A DNA stretch of 64,000 nucleotides, from the NCBI GenBank assembly GCA_046154965.1, contig JBJXDY010000054.1:1-64000 (forward strand), in the 5' to 3' direction. Within the stretch, counting starts at the first letter, position 1; the number at the start of each line of letters is the position of its first letter. A program made the position numbers and the translations under genes. This document shows, one piece after another, positions 34,562 through 44,077 of the stretch. This DNA comes from DATKFM01 sp046154965 (GTDB lineage: Bacteria > Pseudomonadota > Alphaproteobacteria > Dongiales > Dongiaceae). The notes beneath the pieces were generated by a model. That model was not told the DNA's origin. It saw only the letters and a list, made by a program, of their open reading frames with translations, and made no database searches.

Positions 34562-36112
34562 TCATCGTTTCGTCTGGCGGCCGATGATCTCGCCCAGCAG
34601 CTTCAGGCCGGGCTCGATGCGGTCGACCGGGATCGACGAGAAGCCGAGGCGGAAATAGTTGCGCGGCAGGCCGTCGATCAGGTTGCCGGCGCGAGGCGCT
34701 TTCTTGCCCTTTGCCACCGGCTGCCAGGTCGTGCCCAAGAAATGCACGTCGCCGGGCTCGATCAGGATGCCTTCGATGGCGGCGAGGCGCTCGGTTTCGC
34801 GGGCGTCCAGCGACTTCGGCCCCTCGATCCAGTAGGCGGTGCCGCCAATCGACGGCCAGACCTTGCATTGCGGCAGATGCCGGGCGAGCGCGTCGCGCAT
34901 CACCTGCCAGCGCTCGCGATAGGCGTGCGACAGCCGCCGCATCAGCGAATCGTGATTGCCGCGGGCCAGGAACAGCGCGACGGTGCGCTGATTGTTGGCG
35001 GGCGGGTGACGCAACATCAGGCGCCGTAGCGCCCGCGCTTCGCGGATCAGGTCGCGGGGACCGACCATGTAGCCCATGCGCAGGCCCGGGGCGAGCGTCT
35101 TTGACAGGCTGGCAAGGAAGATCACCCGGCCGCTATCGTCGAGCGATTTCAGTGCCGGGTGCGGCGGGCCCACATGATTGATCTCGCTTTCATAGTCGTC
35201 CTCGATGAGGACGAAATCCTCGGCCTTGGCGCGGGCCAGCAGGGCTTCGCGGCGCTCCAGCGGCATATTGACGGTGGTCGGGAACTGATGGCTGGGCGTG
35301 ACATGCACGTAGTCGCAGCCTTTGAGTTCCGGGCCGATCACAATGCCGTTAGTGTCCAGCGGCAGCGGCCGCAACTTGGAGGTGCGCAGCGCGAATATGT
35401 TCCGGGCATCGGCATAGCCCGGCTCCTCGATGCCGACCGTTGTCTCGCCGTTCACCAGCAGCGCCGCCAGCAGATAGAGCGCATGCTGGGCGCCGACGGT
35501 GACCAGGATCTCATTGGGCGCCACGCGCACGCCGCGCCGAGGCAGCAGACGGGTGCGGATCTGCTCCACCAGCAGGGAATCGTCGAGGGTGAAATGATCG
35601 GTGCACCAGTCGCGCACCGCGTCGACACTGAGCGCCTGGCGCGAACATTCGCGCCATTCGCTGAGCGGGAACAGCGCCGGGTCCACCTGGCCATAGATGA
35701 AGGGATAGCGGAAAGTCTGCCAATCACGGGGTTTCACGACGTTCCGCTGCCCGGTGGGCGTCACCTTGAAGCGGTGCCGCCAGTCCGGTCCGGCATCGTT
35801 GGCAGCGGGCTCCGAAGACACCGCACGGACGGAAGCGCGCCCGCCCGGGACGCTGCCGGTCAGGATCTCGCCATTGACGAAGTAGCCGCGCCGTTCATGG
35901 GCAACCAGGAAGCCCTCAGCCACCAGATCCTGGTAGGCCAGGGCGACGGTGTTGCGGGCGACCTCAAGCGTTTCGGCCAGCTTGCGGCTCGAGGGCAGCG
36001 GGCTGCCGGCGGGGATTTGCCCTTGCAAGATCGCGGATACCAGCATCTCCCGCAGTTGCATCTGCAGCGAGGATTTGCCGTCTCGGCGGAGGTGAAAAAG
36101 GGCGTCGCGCAT
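34562..36112 (-). CDS. MocR-family regulator (GntR winged helix fused to aminotransferase domain)
   Basis: The protein of about 516 residues starts MRDALFHLRRDGKSSLQMQL. Residues 1-75 are a GntR winged helix (LPSSRKLAETLEVARNTVAL). The rest is a fold-type I aminotransferase domain with PLP Lys in ASLSKTLAPGLRMGYMVGP and ligands in DYESE and VTVGAQHALYLL. MocR proteins sense PLP or an amine through the second domain. They commonly control a divergent gene, here the importer at 36251. The frame is open to 36202; the start at 36112 best matches family length, but a start further out is possible. Confidence 0.88.
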   Translation of the reverse strand: MRDALFHLRRDGKSSLQMQLREMLVSAILQGQIPAGSPLPSSRKLAETLEVARNTVALAYQDLVAEGFLVAHERRGYFVNGEILTGSVPGGRASVRAVSSEPAANDAGPDWRHRFKVTPTGQRNVVKPRDWQTFRYPFIYGQVDPALFPLSEWRECSRQALSVDAVRDWCTDHFTLDDSLLVEQIRTRLLPRRGVRVAPNEILVTVGAQHALYLLAALLVNGETTVGIEEPGYADARNIFALRTSKLRPLPLDTNGIVIGPELKGCDYVHVTPSHQFPTTVNMPLERREALLARAKAEDFVLIEDDYESEINHVGPPHPALKSLDDSGRVIFLASLSKTLAPGLRMGYMVGPRDLIREARALRRLMLRHPPANNQRTVALFLARGNHDSLMRRLSHAYRERWQVMRDALARHLPQCKVWPSIGGTAYWIEGPKSLDARETERLAAIEGILIEPGDVHFLGTTWQPVAKGKKAPRAGNLIDGLPRNYFRLGFSSIPVDRIEPGLKLLGEIIGRQTKR

Positions 36113-36173
36113 CTTTCGAGGCAGGGGTCGCTTGACAATGGAAGCGCCCGGCCAGAGAGTCAATCGACGGTAT

Positions 36174-36202
36174 GTAACAAAACTGCAGCAGAGCGGTAAC
36201 AA
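36174..36202. promoter_or_regulatory. Direct repeats, possible MocR operator
   Basis: GTAACAA occurs at 36174-36180 and again at 36196-36202, 22 bp (two helical turns) apart, between the MocR gene and the divergent importer. MocR/GabR-type regulators are known to bind spaced direct repeats. A TTGACA at 36132-36137 on the plus strand is nearby but has no matching -10 at 17 bp. The operator role is inferred from position and spacing. Confidence 0.4.
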
Positions 36203-36250
36203 CCCATCCTTAGATTGCGTTCTGCTAAAAACAACCGGGAGGTATCCACT

Positions 36251-37351
36251 ATGAGGTCGAACTGGCTACGCGTCGTTTCCGTGTCCGCCCTGGCCATGGC
36301 GAGTTCCACGGGATTCGCTTCGGCGCAATCGGATGAGCTGATCGCCGCCGCCAAGGCGGAGGGCGAACTGACAATCATCGCCGTGCCCCATGACTGGTGC
36401 GGTTACGGCGCTGTCATCGAAAGCTTCAATGCAAAATACGGCCTGAAGCTGAATGAGCTCAATCCCGATGCCGGTTCCGGCGACGAGATCGAGGCGATCA
36501 AGGCCAATAAAGGCAACATGGGCCCGCAGGCGCCTGACGTGATCGATGTGGGCTTGTCATTCGGGCCGTCGTCGAAGGCCGAAGGGCTGATCCAGCCGTA
36601 CAAGGTCTCCACCTGGGACAGCATTCCCGACGGGTTGAAAGATCCGGACGGCTATTGGTACGGCGACTATTACGGCGTGCTGGCTTTTGAGATCAACGCC
36701 GACCTCGTGCCTAATCTGCCGCAGGATTGGCCAGATCTGATGAAGCCGGAATATGCCAACATGGTGGCATTGTCAGGCGATCCCCGGACGTCCAATCAGT
36801 CGATCATGGCCGTCTTTGCGGCCGGCCTTTCTGCCACCGGCGGCGATGCCGACAAGGCCGCCGATGCCGGCTTGAAGTTCTTTGCAGACCTGAATAAGGC
36901 CGGCAATTTCGTGCCGGTCGCCGGCGGCACCGCGCCGCTGGCGCAAGGCACTACGCCCATTACCATCCGCTGGGACTATCTGGGGCTGGCCGACCGCGAC
37001 ACGCTCGCCGGCAATCCGAACGTCGCCGTCGTGGTGCCGAAGACCGGCATCGTCGCCGGCGTCTATGTCCAGGCGATCAGCGCCTATGCGCCTCATCCGA
37101 ACGCCGCCAAGCTGTGGATGGAGCATCTCTATTCCGACGAGAGCCAGCTCCTGTGGCTGAAGGGCTATTGCCATCCGATCCGGTTCAACGACCTGGTGAA
37201 AAACGGCAAGGTTCCGCAGGACCTGCTGGACAAGCTGCCGCCGGCCGAAAACTACGAGAAGGCGCTGTTTCCGTCGCTGGAACAGCAGGGCAAGGCGAAG
37301 GAGATCATCACCAAGCAGTGGGATACCGTCGTCGGCGCTGACGTACAGTAG
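36251..37351 (+). CDS. ABC transporter substrate-binding protein (SBP_bac_6 type)
   Basis: The 366-residue protein has a signal peptide (residues 1-24, cut after FASA). The mature sequence begins QSDELIAAAKAEGELTIIAV and matches the iron/thiamine/polyamine-like cluster (DWCGYGAVIESFNAKYG; SGDEIEAIKANKGNMG; PDVIDVGLSFG). The start at 36251 follows GGGAGG by 9 nt. It is the first gene of a complete importer (permeases at 37467 and 38381, ATPase at 39187). The ligand is not identifiable. It is divergent from a MocR regulator that may control it. Confidence 0.88.
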   Translation: MRSNWLRVVSVSALAMASSTGFASAQSDELIAAAKAEGELTIIAVPHDWCGYGAVIESFNAKYGLKLNELNPDAGSGDEIEAIKANKGNMGPQAPDVIDVGLSFGPSSKAEGLIQPYKVSTWDSIPDGLKDPDGYWYGDYYGVLAFEINADLVPNLPQDWPDLMKPEYANMVALSGDPRTSNQSIMAVFAAGLSATGGDADKAADAGLKFFADLNKAGNFVPVAGGTAPLAQGTTPITIRWDYLGLADRDTLAGNPNVAVVVPKTGIVAGVYVQAISAYAPHPNAAKLWMEHLYSDESQLLWLKGYCHPIRFNDLVKNGKVPQDLLDKLPPAENYEKALFPSLEQQGKAKEIITKQWDTVVGADVQ

Positions 37352-37466
37352 AAAGCTGCGATCGGCTTAGGGCCGCGCCGTCCGTCCGCCATGTCAGGTA
37401 GATGAACGGCGCGTCTCTTTTGTGCATTCCGGCCTTCCCCGCCAATGCGGTGGGGAAGGTTCGAGC

Positions 37467-38384
37467 GTGACGGTCGTTCCCATGGCCCAGCAAGCTGAGG
37501 TCGTTCTCGCGACGCCGGCCGGCGCACCGTCCGGGCTGGGAAGTTTCTCCTGGGCCTGGATCGGCGTTGTCCCGTTCTTTGTCTTTGCTCTTCTGTTCCT
37601 GATCATGCCGACCGGATTCCTGTTTGTCGGCAGCTTTCAGGATGCCGACGGCAATTTCACGCTGAACAATCTAGTCAATCTGACGCAGCCGCTGATCCTC
37701 AATGCCTACTGGATCAGCATCAAGGTCAGCGTCATCTCGGCCCTCATCGGCGCCGCCATCGGGTTCTTCCTATGCTATGCCGCGGTCATGGGCGGACTGC
37801 CGGGATGGCTGCGGCCCATGGTCATGACCTTCTCCGGTGTGGCGTCGAACTTCGCCGGCGTGCCGCTGGCTTTCGCCTTTCTCGCCGCACTTGGCCCGCA
37901 GGGGCTGGTGACGAAGCTGTTCATCGACTACTTCGATTTCAGCCTCTACAGGTCGGGATTCCGCGTCGTCAGCACCTGGGGCCTGATTCTTGCCTATCTC
38001 TATTTCCAGATACCGCTGATGGTGCTGATCCTGGCGCCGGCACTGGACGGGCTGAAGCGGGAATGGCGCGAGGCTTCGGCGATCCTGGGCGCCAGCAGCT
38101 GGCAGTACTGGCGCTATATTGCGCTGCCGGTGCTATGGCCGAGCCTGCTGGGGGCGACGATCCTCTTGTTCGCCAACGCCTTCGGCGCCATCGCCACCGC
38201 TTATGCCCTGACCGGCAGCTTGCTGAATCTGGTGACCATCCAGCTCTATGCGCAGATCCGCGGCGATGTGCTGCACGATCAGAATCTCGGCTATGCCCTC
38301 GCGTTCGGCATGATCCTGATCACCGGATTGTCCAACGGCGCCTATATCTGGCTGCGGGCGCGAAGCGACCGGTGGCTGCGATGA
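37467..38384 (+). CDS. ABC transporter permease, PotB-like
   Basis: The 305-residue protein has six membrane segments after a cytoplasmic N-terminus (MAQQAEVVLATPAGAPSG). The EAA loop is REASAILGASSWQYWRYIAL. The chosen start is GTG at 37467 because GGGGAAGG lies 8 nt upstream; an ATG at 37482 is also possible. It overlaps the next permease gene by ATGA. With the protein at 38381 it forms the transmembrane channel of the importer. Confidence 0.9.
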   Translation: MTVVPMAQQAEVVLATPAGAPSGLGSFSWAWIGVVPFFVFALLFLIMPTGFLFVGSFQDADGNFTLNNLVNLTQPLILNAYWISIKVSVISALIGAAIGFFLCYAAVMGGLPGWLRPMVMTFSGVASNFAGVPLAFAFLAALGPQGLVTKLFIDYFDFSLYRSGFRVVSTWGLILAYLYFQIPLMVLILAPALDGLKREWREASAILGASSWQYWRYIALPVLWPSLLGATILLFANAFGAIATAYALTGSLLNLVTIQLYAQIRGDVLHDQNLGYALAFGMILITGLSNGAYIWLRARSDRWLR

Positions 38385-39169
38385 AAGGCTCGAAGGCCGG
38401 TCCCTGGGCCGCGATCATCATCGGCATGCTTTACTTCATCGTGCCGCTGATCGCCACATTCGAATTCTCGATGCGCATGCGCAAAGGCGAGTATAGCCTC
38501 GACGCCTACGGCGTCGTTCTCGGCGATCCGCGCTTCCAGGCGAGTTTTCTCTATTCAACGGGGCAAGCGCTGGCGACAATTCTTGTCGGCGTGCTGCTGG
38601 TCGTGCCGACATCGTACTGGATCCAGCTCAGGCTGCCCCGGCTGCGCGGTATCGTCGAGTTCCTTACCTTGCTGCCGCTGGTGATACCGGCAATCTGTCT
38701 CGTGTTCGGATATCTGCGCCTCTATAACAGCTCGTCCTGGCTGCCGATGACCGGCAGCGACCGTGCGACCGATATGCTGCTGATGTTCAGCTATGTCGCG
38801 CTCGCGCTGCCCTACATGTATCGTGCAGTCGATACCGGCATGCGGGCTATTGATGTGCGGACCCTGACGGAAGCGGCGGAGAGCCTGGGCGCAAGGTGGC
38901 CGACGATCCTGTTCCGGGTGATCTTCCCCAATGTGCGCATCGCGATTCTCAGCGGCGCGTTTCTCACGTTCGCCACGGTCATCGGTGAATTCACCATGGC
39001 AAGCTTGCTGGACCGGCCGGCCTTCGGGCCCTACCTGCAGCTCATCGGCGCCAACCGCGCCTATGAGCCCGCGGCTCTGGCCATCATGGCCTTCGCAATC
39101 ACCTGGGCCTGCATGGGCGTCATTCAACTCTTCGGACGCAGTGCGCAAGGCGCGGCGTTAAAGCTGTAA
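38381..39169 (+). CDS. ABC transporter permease, PotC-like
   Basis: The 262-residue protein begins MKGSKAGPWAAIIIGMLYF. The ATPase-docking EAA loop is TEAAESLGARWPTILFRVIF, followed by FATVIGEFTMASLLDRP. The start codon overlaps the stop of the first permease. The 17-bp gap to the ATPase gene shows a single operon. Longer frames reading upstream here are shadows of the first permease. Confidence 0.9.
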   Translation: MKGSKAGPWAAIIIGMLYFIVPLIATFEFSMRMRKGEYSLDAYGVVLGDPRFQASFLYSTGQALATILVGVLLVVPTSYWIQLRLPRLRGIVEFLTLLPLVIPAICLVFGYLRLYNSSSWLPMTGSDRATDMLLMFSYVALALPYMYRAVDTGMRAIDVRTLTEAAESLGARWPTILFRVIFPNVRIAILSGAFLTFATVIGEFTMASLLDRPAFGPYLQLIGANRAYEPAALAIMAFAITWACMGVIQLFGRSAQGAALKL

Positions 39170-39186
39170 GGGCGCGGGAAACAAAC

Positions 39187-40260
39187 ATGTCATTCCTAAG
39201 AATCGAAAATCTCCGCAAATCCTTCGGCGCCAACCGGGTGGTGGAGAATTTCGATCTCAGCGTGGCGCGCGGCGAATTCGTCTCCTTCCTCGGGCCTAGC
39301 GGCTGCGGCAAGACGACGACGCTGCGCATGGTCGCCGGATTCGAAACGCCGACGTCGGGCAGTATCGAGATCGACGGCCAGGAAGTGACCCATCTGCGGC
39401 CGAACCAGCGCAAGGTCGGCATGGTGTTCCAATCCTATGCCCTGTTTCCCAACATGACGGTGGCGCAGAACGTCGCCTTCGGCTTGAAGGTCGCCAACCG
39501 GCCCGCGGCGGAGATCGCTGCACGGGTGGAGGAGATGCTGAACCTGATCAAACTGCCGAAGTTGGGGGGGCGCTATCCTTTCCAACTTTCGGGCGGCCAG
39601 CAGCAGCGCGTAGCGCTGGCGCGGGCGTTGGCGATCAAGCCGCAGGTGCTGCTGCTGGATGAGCCGCTGTCGGCGCTGGACGCCAAGATCCGCGTTTCGT
39701 TGAGGGAGGAGATCCGCGCCGTGCAGCGGCAACTCGGCATCACCACGATCTATGTGACCCACGATCAAGAAGAGGCGTTGTCGATGTCCGACCGCATCGT
39801 GGTAATGAACGAAGGCCGGATCGAGCAGATCGGCCAGCCTTTCGAGATCTACAATCATCCGAGCACGCGCTTCGTTGCGTCCTTCGTCGGCACGCTGAAC
39901 ATCCTCAAAGGAGAAATCGTCGACGCCGCCGGCGGGCGCCTGGAGGTCGACGGCCAGGAAATAATCGCCTCGCGCGGCATTCCCGACGGCCGCGCCGGTG
40001 AGATCCGGTCGGTCGCGCTGCGGCCGGAGGCGGTGTCGCTGGCGGATCTCGGCAAAAGCGCCAACCGGCTGCGCGGTTCGATCGAGGAAGTCAGCTTCCT
40101 GGGTTCGGTGGTCCGCATTCGCGTGCGCTTCAAGGAAAACGCCATTTCGCTCGACACCTTTAACAATCCGGGTGTGGCACCGCCCCAGCGCGGCCAACCG
40201 GCCGACGTTACCTTCGCCCGCGAGGACCTGCTGGTCCTGAGCGGCCCGGAACCGTCCTAG
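39187..40260 (+). CDS. ABC transporter ATP-binding protein, PotA/FbpC-like
   Basis: The 357-residue ATPase has all motifs: Walker A GPSGCGKTTT, Q-loop FQSYALFPNM, signature LSGGQQQRVALARAL, Walker B LLLDEPLSALD and the switch His in VTHDQEEAL. The last ~110 residues form the TOBE domain typical of polyamine, iron and sugar importers. It energises the permeases at 37467 and 38381. It could also serve the orphan importer at 7743-10605. Confidence 0.94.
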   Translation: MSFLRIENLRKSFGANRVVENFDLSVARGEFVSFLGPSGCGKTTTLRMVAGFETPTSGSIEIDGQEVTHLRPNQRKVGMVFQSYALFPNMTVAQNVAFGLKVANRPAAEIAARVEEMLNLIKLPKLGGRYPFQLSGGQQQRVALARALAIKPQVLLLDEPLSALDAKIRVSLREEIRAVQRQLGITTIYVTHDQEEALSMSDRIVVMNEGRIEQIGQPFEIYNHPSTRFVASFVGTLNILKGEIVDAAGGRLEVDGQEIIASRGIPDGRAGEIRSVALRPEAVSLADLGKSANRLRGSIEEVSFLGSVVRIRVRFKENAISLDTFNNPGVAPPQRGQPADVTFAREDLLVLSGPEPS

Positions 40261-40665
40261 AAGCTATTCCGAAGCGACGCAAAAGATCGCGTAATGCCTT
40301 GAAAACACGACCGGTGCGGGACACAGCCGGGCTGTCGAACTGCGCTGAAGATTGGTTCCGGCCATTGCCGATATCCGGTTCTAGGGCGTCGTCGTATCGC
40401 GGCAATAATGCCTTCAGGCGCGCATTTCCAGAGAACGGAAAGCTCCGGGTACGCACCGGCCGGAAGGCGCCAAATCAGGGGTTGGAGGCCCTTGGCGGTC
40501 GGTTATATTCTGGCCCGGCAGGGCTGGGCTAAAGGCGCGGAATTCGGACGGTTTGCCGGCGGGTATCACACTGTTGTAGCGGAATCGACGTAAACGCCTT
40601 TATCATTCCACGCCACATTCGGATTACCCCTCTTCACATCAAGGTTGCAACCAGGGAGCTAAACA
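40261..40665 (+). other. 405-bp intergenic region upstream of an importer operon
   Basis: I see no gene, RNA or repeat here. It ends with CAGGGAG 7 nt before the ATG at 40666. It separates the two importer operons and probably contains the promoter and leader of the second. A short AT-rich patch at 40502-40511 (GGTTATATTC) is the best -10-like element, without a clear -35. Confidence 0.45.
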
Positions 40666-41841
40666 ATGGCCAACAAGACCAAAGCACAACTCGAGACGGA
40701 GGCAACGCTGCTGTCGGCGCGCGATTTCTCGCGGCGCTTCATGCTGAGGCGTTCCGCCGCCGCCGGCGCCGTTCTGGCAGCCGGTCCATGGATCGTGAAA
40801 GATGCGTTCTCTTCCTCGGGCGAGCTCAACATCCTCAACTGGTCGGACGAGCTGCCGGATCCCGTGCTGCCGAACTTCGAAAAAGCGACGGGCATCAAGG
40901 TCAACCCGACGCCGTTCTCGCAGAATGAAGAGCAGATCAACAAGCTGCAGGCGACGGGCGGCGAGGGCTTCGACCTCTGCCAGCCGACGCGCGATCGCGC
41001 GCCGCAGTTCAAGGAGCTGGGCGTGCTCGGTGCGTTCGACACCAACAAGCTCGCCAACAGCAAGAACCTGATTCCCTCCATGCTCGAGGGTTCGACCTCG
41101 GAATGGACCTGGGATGGCGGCCTCTATCACGTGCCGCATTGCTGGGGCAGCGAGGCGATTTCCTGGCGCACCGATCAGACCACGCTCGAGTACAAGACGT
41201 TGTCCTACGGAACGCTCTGGAACGAAGAGTACAAGGGCAAGGTGCAGGGCCGGCCGCACTCGCTCCTGCTCGGTATCGGCCTGTGGCTCGATGGCAGCGG
41301 CAAGCTGCCGACCAACCGCATGGCCGACGCCTTCAAGGACGAAGAGACCTTCAAGAAGATCTACGATCAGATCCTGCCGATCGCGATCGAGCACAAGCCG
41401 TGGATCAAGCAGTTCTGGGACAGCGCCGACAACACGAAGTCCGGCCTGCTCGAGAACGGCGTGGTCATCGGCCAGACATGGGACGGCCCGGTGCTGTCGC
41501 TGAAGAAGGACGGCAAGCCGGTCAGCTATATGGCGCCGCAGGAAGGCGCGATCACCTGGCTGGACGGCTGGGCGATGCCGGCAGCGGCGGCGAACCAGGA
41601 GCAGGCCTACGAATTCCTGAACTTCCTGATGACGCCGGAGAGCAGCGCGGCCGTGGCCGAAGGTTCCGGCTACAATCCGGTGGTGACGGGCGCTGACGCC
41701 TTGCTGTCCGAAACGGCAAAAAAGAACTTCGCCGAAGCCTATCCGGAGGATGCGCTGCAGAAGCTGTGGCACCGCATCCCCGAGCCGGCCTGGTTCGGCG
41801 AACTGCGCACGCAGTATGCCGACAAGTTCAAGTCCGCCTAG
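40666..41841 (+). CDS. ABC transporter substrate-binding protein, PotD/PotF-like, Tat-exported
   Basis: The 391-residue protein has a twin-arginine-type signal (FSRRFMLRRSAAAGAVLAAG) and a mature domain of the spermidine/putrescine family (ELNILNWSDELPDPVLPNFE; PTPFSQNEEQINKLQATGGE; GLYHVPHCWGSEAISWRTD; QEGAITWLDGWAMPAAAAN). It is the first gene of the importer whose other parts are at 41998, 43076 and 44074. A strong terminator directly after it allows it to be made in excess over the membrane parts, as is common for binding proteins. The ligand is likely a polyamine or other organic cation. Confidence 0.9.
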   Translation: MANKTKAQLETEATLLSARDFSRRFMLRRSAAAGAVLAAGPWIVKDAFSSSGELNILNWSDELPDPVLPNFEKATGIKVNPTPFSQNEEQINKLQATGGEGFDLCQPTRDRAPQFKELGVLGAFDTNKLANSKNLIPSMLEGSTSEWTWDGGLYHVPHCWGSEAISWRTDQTTLEYKTLSYGTLWNEEYKGKVQGRPHSLLLGIGLWLDGSGKLPTNRMADAFKDEETFKKIYDQILPIAIEHKPWIKQFWDSADNTKSGLLENGVVIGQTWDGPVLSLKKDGKPVSYMAPQEGAITWLDGWAMPAAAANQEQAYEFLNFLMTPESSAAVAEGSGYNPVVTGADALLSETAKKNFAEAYPEDALQKLWHRIPEPAWFGELRTQYADKFKSA

Positions 41842-41872
41842 GCGGACCACAGAACGGCCTGAAGGTAACTGG

Positions 41873-41909
41873 ACATCCCGGCTCTCCCGAGCCGGGATGT
41901 CTTGTTTTT
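41873..41909 (+). terminator. Rho-independent terminator/attenuator inside the importer operon
   Basis: ACATCCCGGCTC (41873-41884), a TCCC loop and GAGCCGGGATGT (41889-41900) form a perfect 12-bp stem followed by CTTGTTTTT. It is 31 bp after the binding-protein stop and 88 bp before the ATPase start, so it will cut most transcripts after the binding protein and let fewer through to the ATPase and permease genes. Confidence 0.9.
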
Positions 41910-41997
41910 GGCCGCGGGCGACGATAGAGAAGTGACATAAGAAGAAACTTCCGGGACCGGAAGCGCACGGCTTAACAGGGCAAGGCGAGACAGGGGC

Positions 41998-43083
41998 ATG
42001 AGCGCCGACGTCGAACTCGACGGAGTCACCATCCGTTTCGGCGATTTTACCGCCGTTCAGTCCGCAACGCTGCGTATCAATAACGGGGAGTTCTTCAGCT
42101 TCCTCGGCCCTTCGGGCTGCGGCAAGACGACGATCCTGCGCACGGTGTCCGGTTTCCTGGAGCCGTCGGAAGGCAAGGTGCGCATCGGCGGCAAGGACAT
42201 GGCCGGCTTCGGCCCCAACAAGCGGCCGACGGCGCTGATCTTCCAGAATCTGGCGCTGTTCCCGCTGATGAGCGTCACCGACAACATCACCTATGGCCTG
42301 CGCGTGCGCGGCGCCTCGCGGGAAGAGCGTGAGAAGAGGGCGGACGAGCTGCTGTCGCTGATCGCCCTGCGCGGCCAAGGCAAGAAGATGGTCAACGAGT
42401 TGTCGGGCGGACAGAAGCAGAGAGTCGCCATTGCCCGGGCGCTCGCCGTGGAACCGCAAGTGCTGCTGCTGGATGAGCCGCTATCGGCGCTGGACCTGAA
42501 ACTGCGCCAGCACATGCGCAACGAGCTGCGCAACATCCAGCAGCGGGTCGGCATCACCTTCATCTACATCACCCACGACCAGGGCGAGGCGCTGACCATG
42601 TCGGATCGCATCGCCGTGATGAACGCCGGCGTGATCGAGCAGGTTGGCGACGGCAAGACGATCTACGACCGGCCGGCAACCGCGTTCGTCGCCTCCTTCG
42701 TCGGCGAGAACAACCCGTTCCCCGGCAAGGTGCTGCGCGCCGACAACGGCACCGCTGTCGTCGAGACGGCGTTTGGTGCGCTGCGCGGCAGGAATGCCGG
42801 CGGCCTGAAAACCGGCGACAAGGCGATCCTGTTCGTTCGCCCGGAATCGCTGCGGCTGGGCCAGGGCGGCGCGGACACCACCATCGGTTCGAACGTCCTC
42901 AACGTGGCTTTCGAGGGCAATGCCAGCCATATCTTCCTGAAAGGCGCGGGCAAGAAGGACATCACCCTAACCGTCGGCCGCCATGATGGAGCGGCAATCC
43001 CTGAACAGGGATCGTCCGCGACGGTGAGTTACGATCCGGATCTGGGACTCGTGCTGCCGGAAGGAAAGATGGCCAGTGAGTAG
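41998..43083 (+). CDS. ABC transporter ATP-binding protein, PotA-like
   Basis: The 361-residue ATPase has Walker A GPSGCGKTTI, Q-loop FQNLALFPLM, signature LSGGQKQRVAIARAL, Walker B LLLDEPLSALD and ITHDQGEAL, followed by a TOBE domain. It matches PotA, the ATPase of spermidine/putrescine import. It overlaps the first permease gene by 8 bp. The gene lies past a terminator that follows the binding-protein gene. Confidence 0.93.
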   Translation: MSADVELDGVTIRFGDFTAVQSATLRINNGEFFSFLGPSGCGKTTILRTVSGFLEPSEGKVRIGGKDMAGFGPNKRPTALIFQNLALFPLMSVTDNITYGLRVRGASREEREKRADELLSLIALRGQGKKMVNELSGGQKQRVAIARALAVEPQVLLLDEPLSALDLKLRQHMRNELRNIQQRVGITFIYITHDQGEALTMSDRIAVMNAGVIEQVGDGKTIYDRPATAFVASFVGENNPFPGKVLRADNGTAVVETAFGALRGRNAGGLKTGDKAILFVRPESLRLGQGGADTTIGSNVLNVAFEGNASHIFLKGAGKKDITLTVGRHDGAAIPEQGSSATVSYDPDLGLVLPEGKMASE

Positions 43084-44077
43084 GTTTGCCATCTTCCTGA
43101 TCCCGGTCGTGGTCATCGCCATCTTCTGGGCGATGTCGCGCTATGAGGCGAAGGAGCGCCACGATCCCACGCGCAAGAGTTTCTTCGAGCGCAACGGCAC
43201 GGTGCTTGGGATGGTCTTCGTCGGGCTGGTGGCTTTCTGGGCGCTGTTCCTGGTGGTGCTGCCCTATCTCTACATGGTGCAGGAGAGCTTCCATCCCCGG
43301 CTGCCGCCGTTGAAGCGCGGCGGCCCGGAGGATTTCCTCACCATCGATCAGTACCGGTCGTTCTTCGTCGAGCCTTCGAGCGGCCATTGGAACGTCACCC
43401 ATATGGCGGCGTTCCTGTTCTCGATCGTGGCGTCGGTTGCCGTGACCGCCTTGAACTTCGCCATCTGCTACCCGCTCGCCTACTACATGGCGCAGGCCGG
43501 CACCGCCCAGAAGGTGCGCCTGCTGATGCTCGGCCTGATCGTCCCCTATTGGGTGAACGAGGTTCTGCGCGCGTTCGCCCTGCGGCTGCTGATGGCCTCG
43601 AAGGGATTGATCAACCAGGCCTTGATGGGTCTCGGCCTGATCGATACGCCGATCGATTTCCTGGGCACCGACACCGGCCTCTATGTCGGTCTGTCCTATG
43701 CCTACCTCCTGGTCATGATCTTCCCGCTCTACAACGCGATCGAGAGCCTGGACAAGAATCAGATCGAGGCGGCACGGGACCTGGGCGCGCCCTGGTGGCG
43801 CATCCACCTCGAAGTCGTCATGCCCTATGCCAAGCCGGGCATCGCTTCCGGCTGCACCATGGTGTTCATGCTGTCGGCCGGATCCCTGGCGGCGCCGCAG
43901 TTCCTCGGCGGGCCGAACACGCTGTGGTTCACATCGATCGTCTATGACTTCTTCTTCCAGGGCTTCAATTGGCCCCGCGGCGCCGCCTATGCCTTCATCC
44001 TGCTGGTGGCCTGCATCTTCTTCGTCATGGCGATGCTGCGCCTCTTCAAGGTCAGCCTGGGAGAGACGATCAGATGA
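43076..44077 (+). CDS. ABC transporter permease, PotB-like
   Basis: The 333-residue permease starts with GTG at 43076, inside the end of the ATPase gene. It has an additional N-terminal membrane segment (FAIFLIPVVVIAIFWAM) before the usual six. The docking loop is IEAARDLGAPWWRIHLEVVM. The start is fixed by the overlap and by the frame. It pairs with the protein at 44074 (ATGA overlap). Confidence 0.9.
   Translation: MSRFAIFLIPVVVIAIFWAMSRYEAKERHDPTRKSFFERNGTVLGMVFVGLVAFWALFLVVLPYLYMVQESFHPRLPPLKRGGPEDFLTIDQYRSFFVEPSSGHWNVTHMAAFLFSIVASVAVTALNFAICYPLAYYMAQAGTAQKVRLLMLGLIVPYWVNEVLRAFALRLLMASKGLINQALMGLGLIDTPIDFLGTDTGLYVGLSYAYLLVMIFPLYNAIESLDKNQIEAARDLGAPWWRIHLEVVMPYAKPGIASGCTMVFMLSAGSLAAPQFLGGPNTLWFTSIVYDFFFQGFNWPRGAAYAFILLVACIFFVMAMLRLFKVSLGETIR

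Noticed and set aside
40639..42459. A 606-codon open frame on the minus strand
   Set aside because: It is antisense to the binding protein and ATPase genes and would cross their strong terminator.
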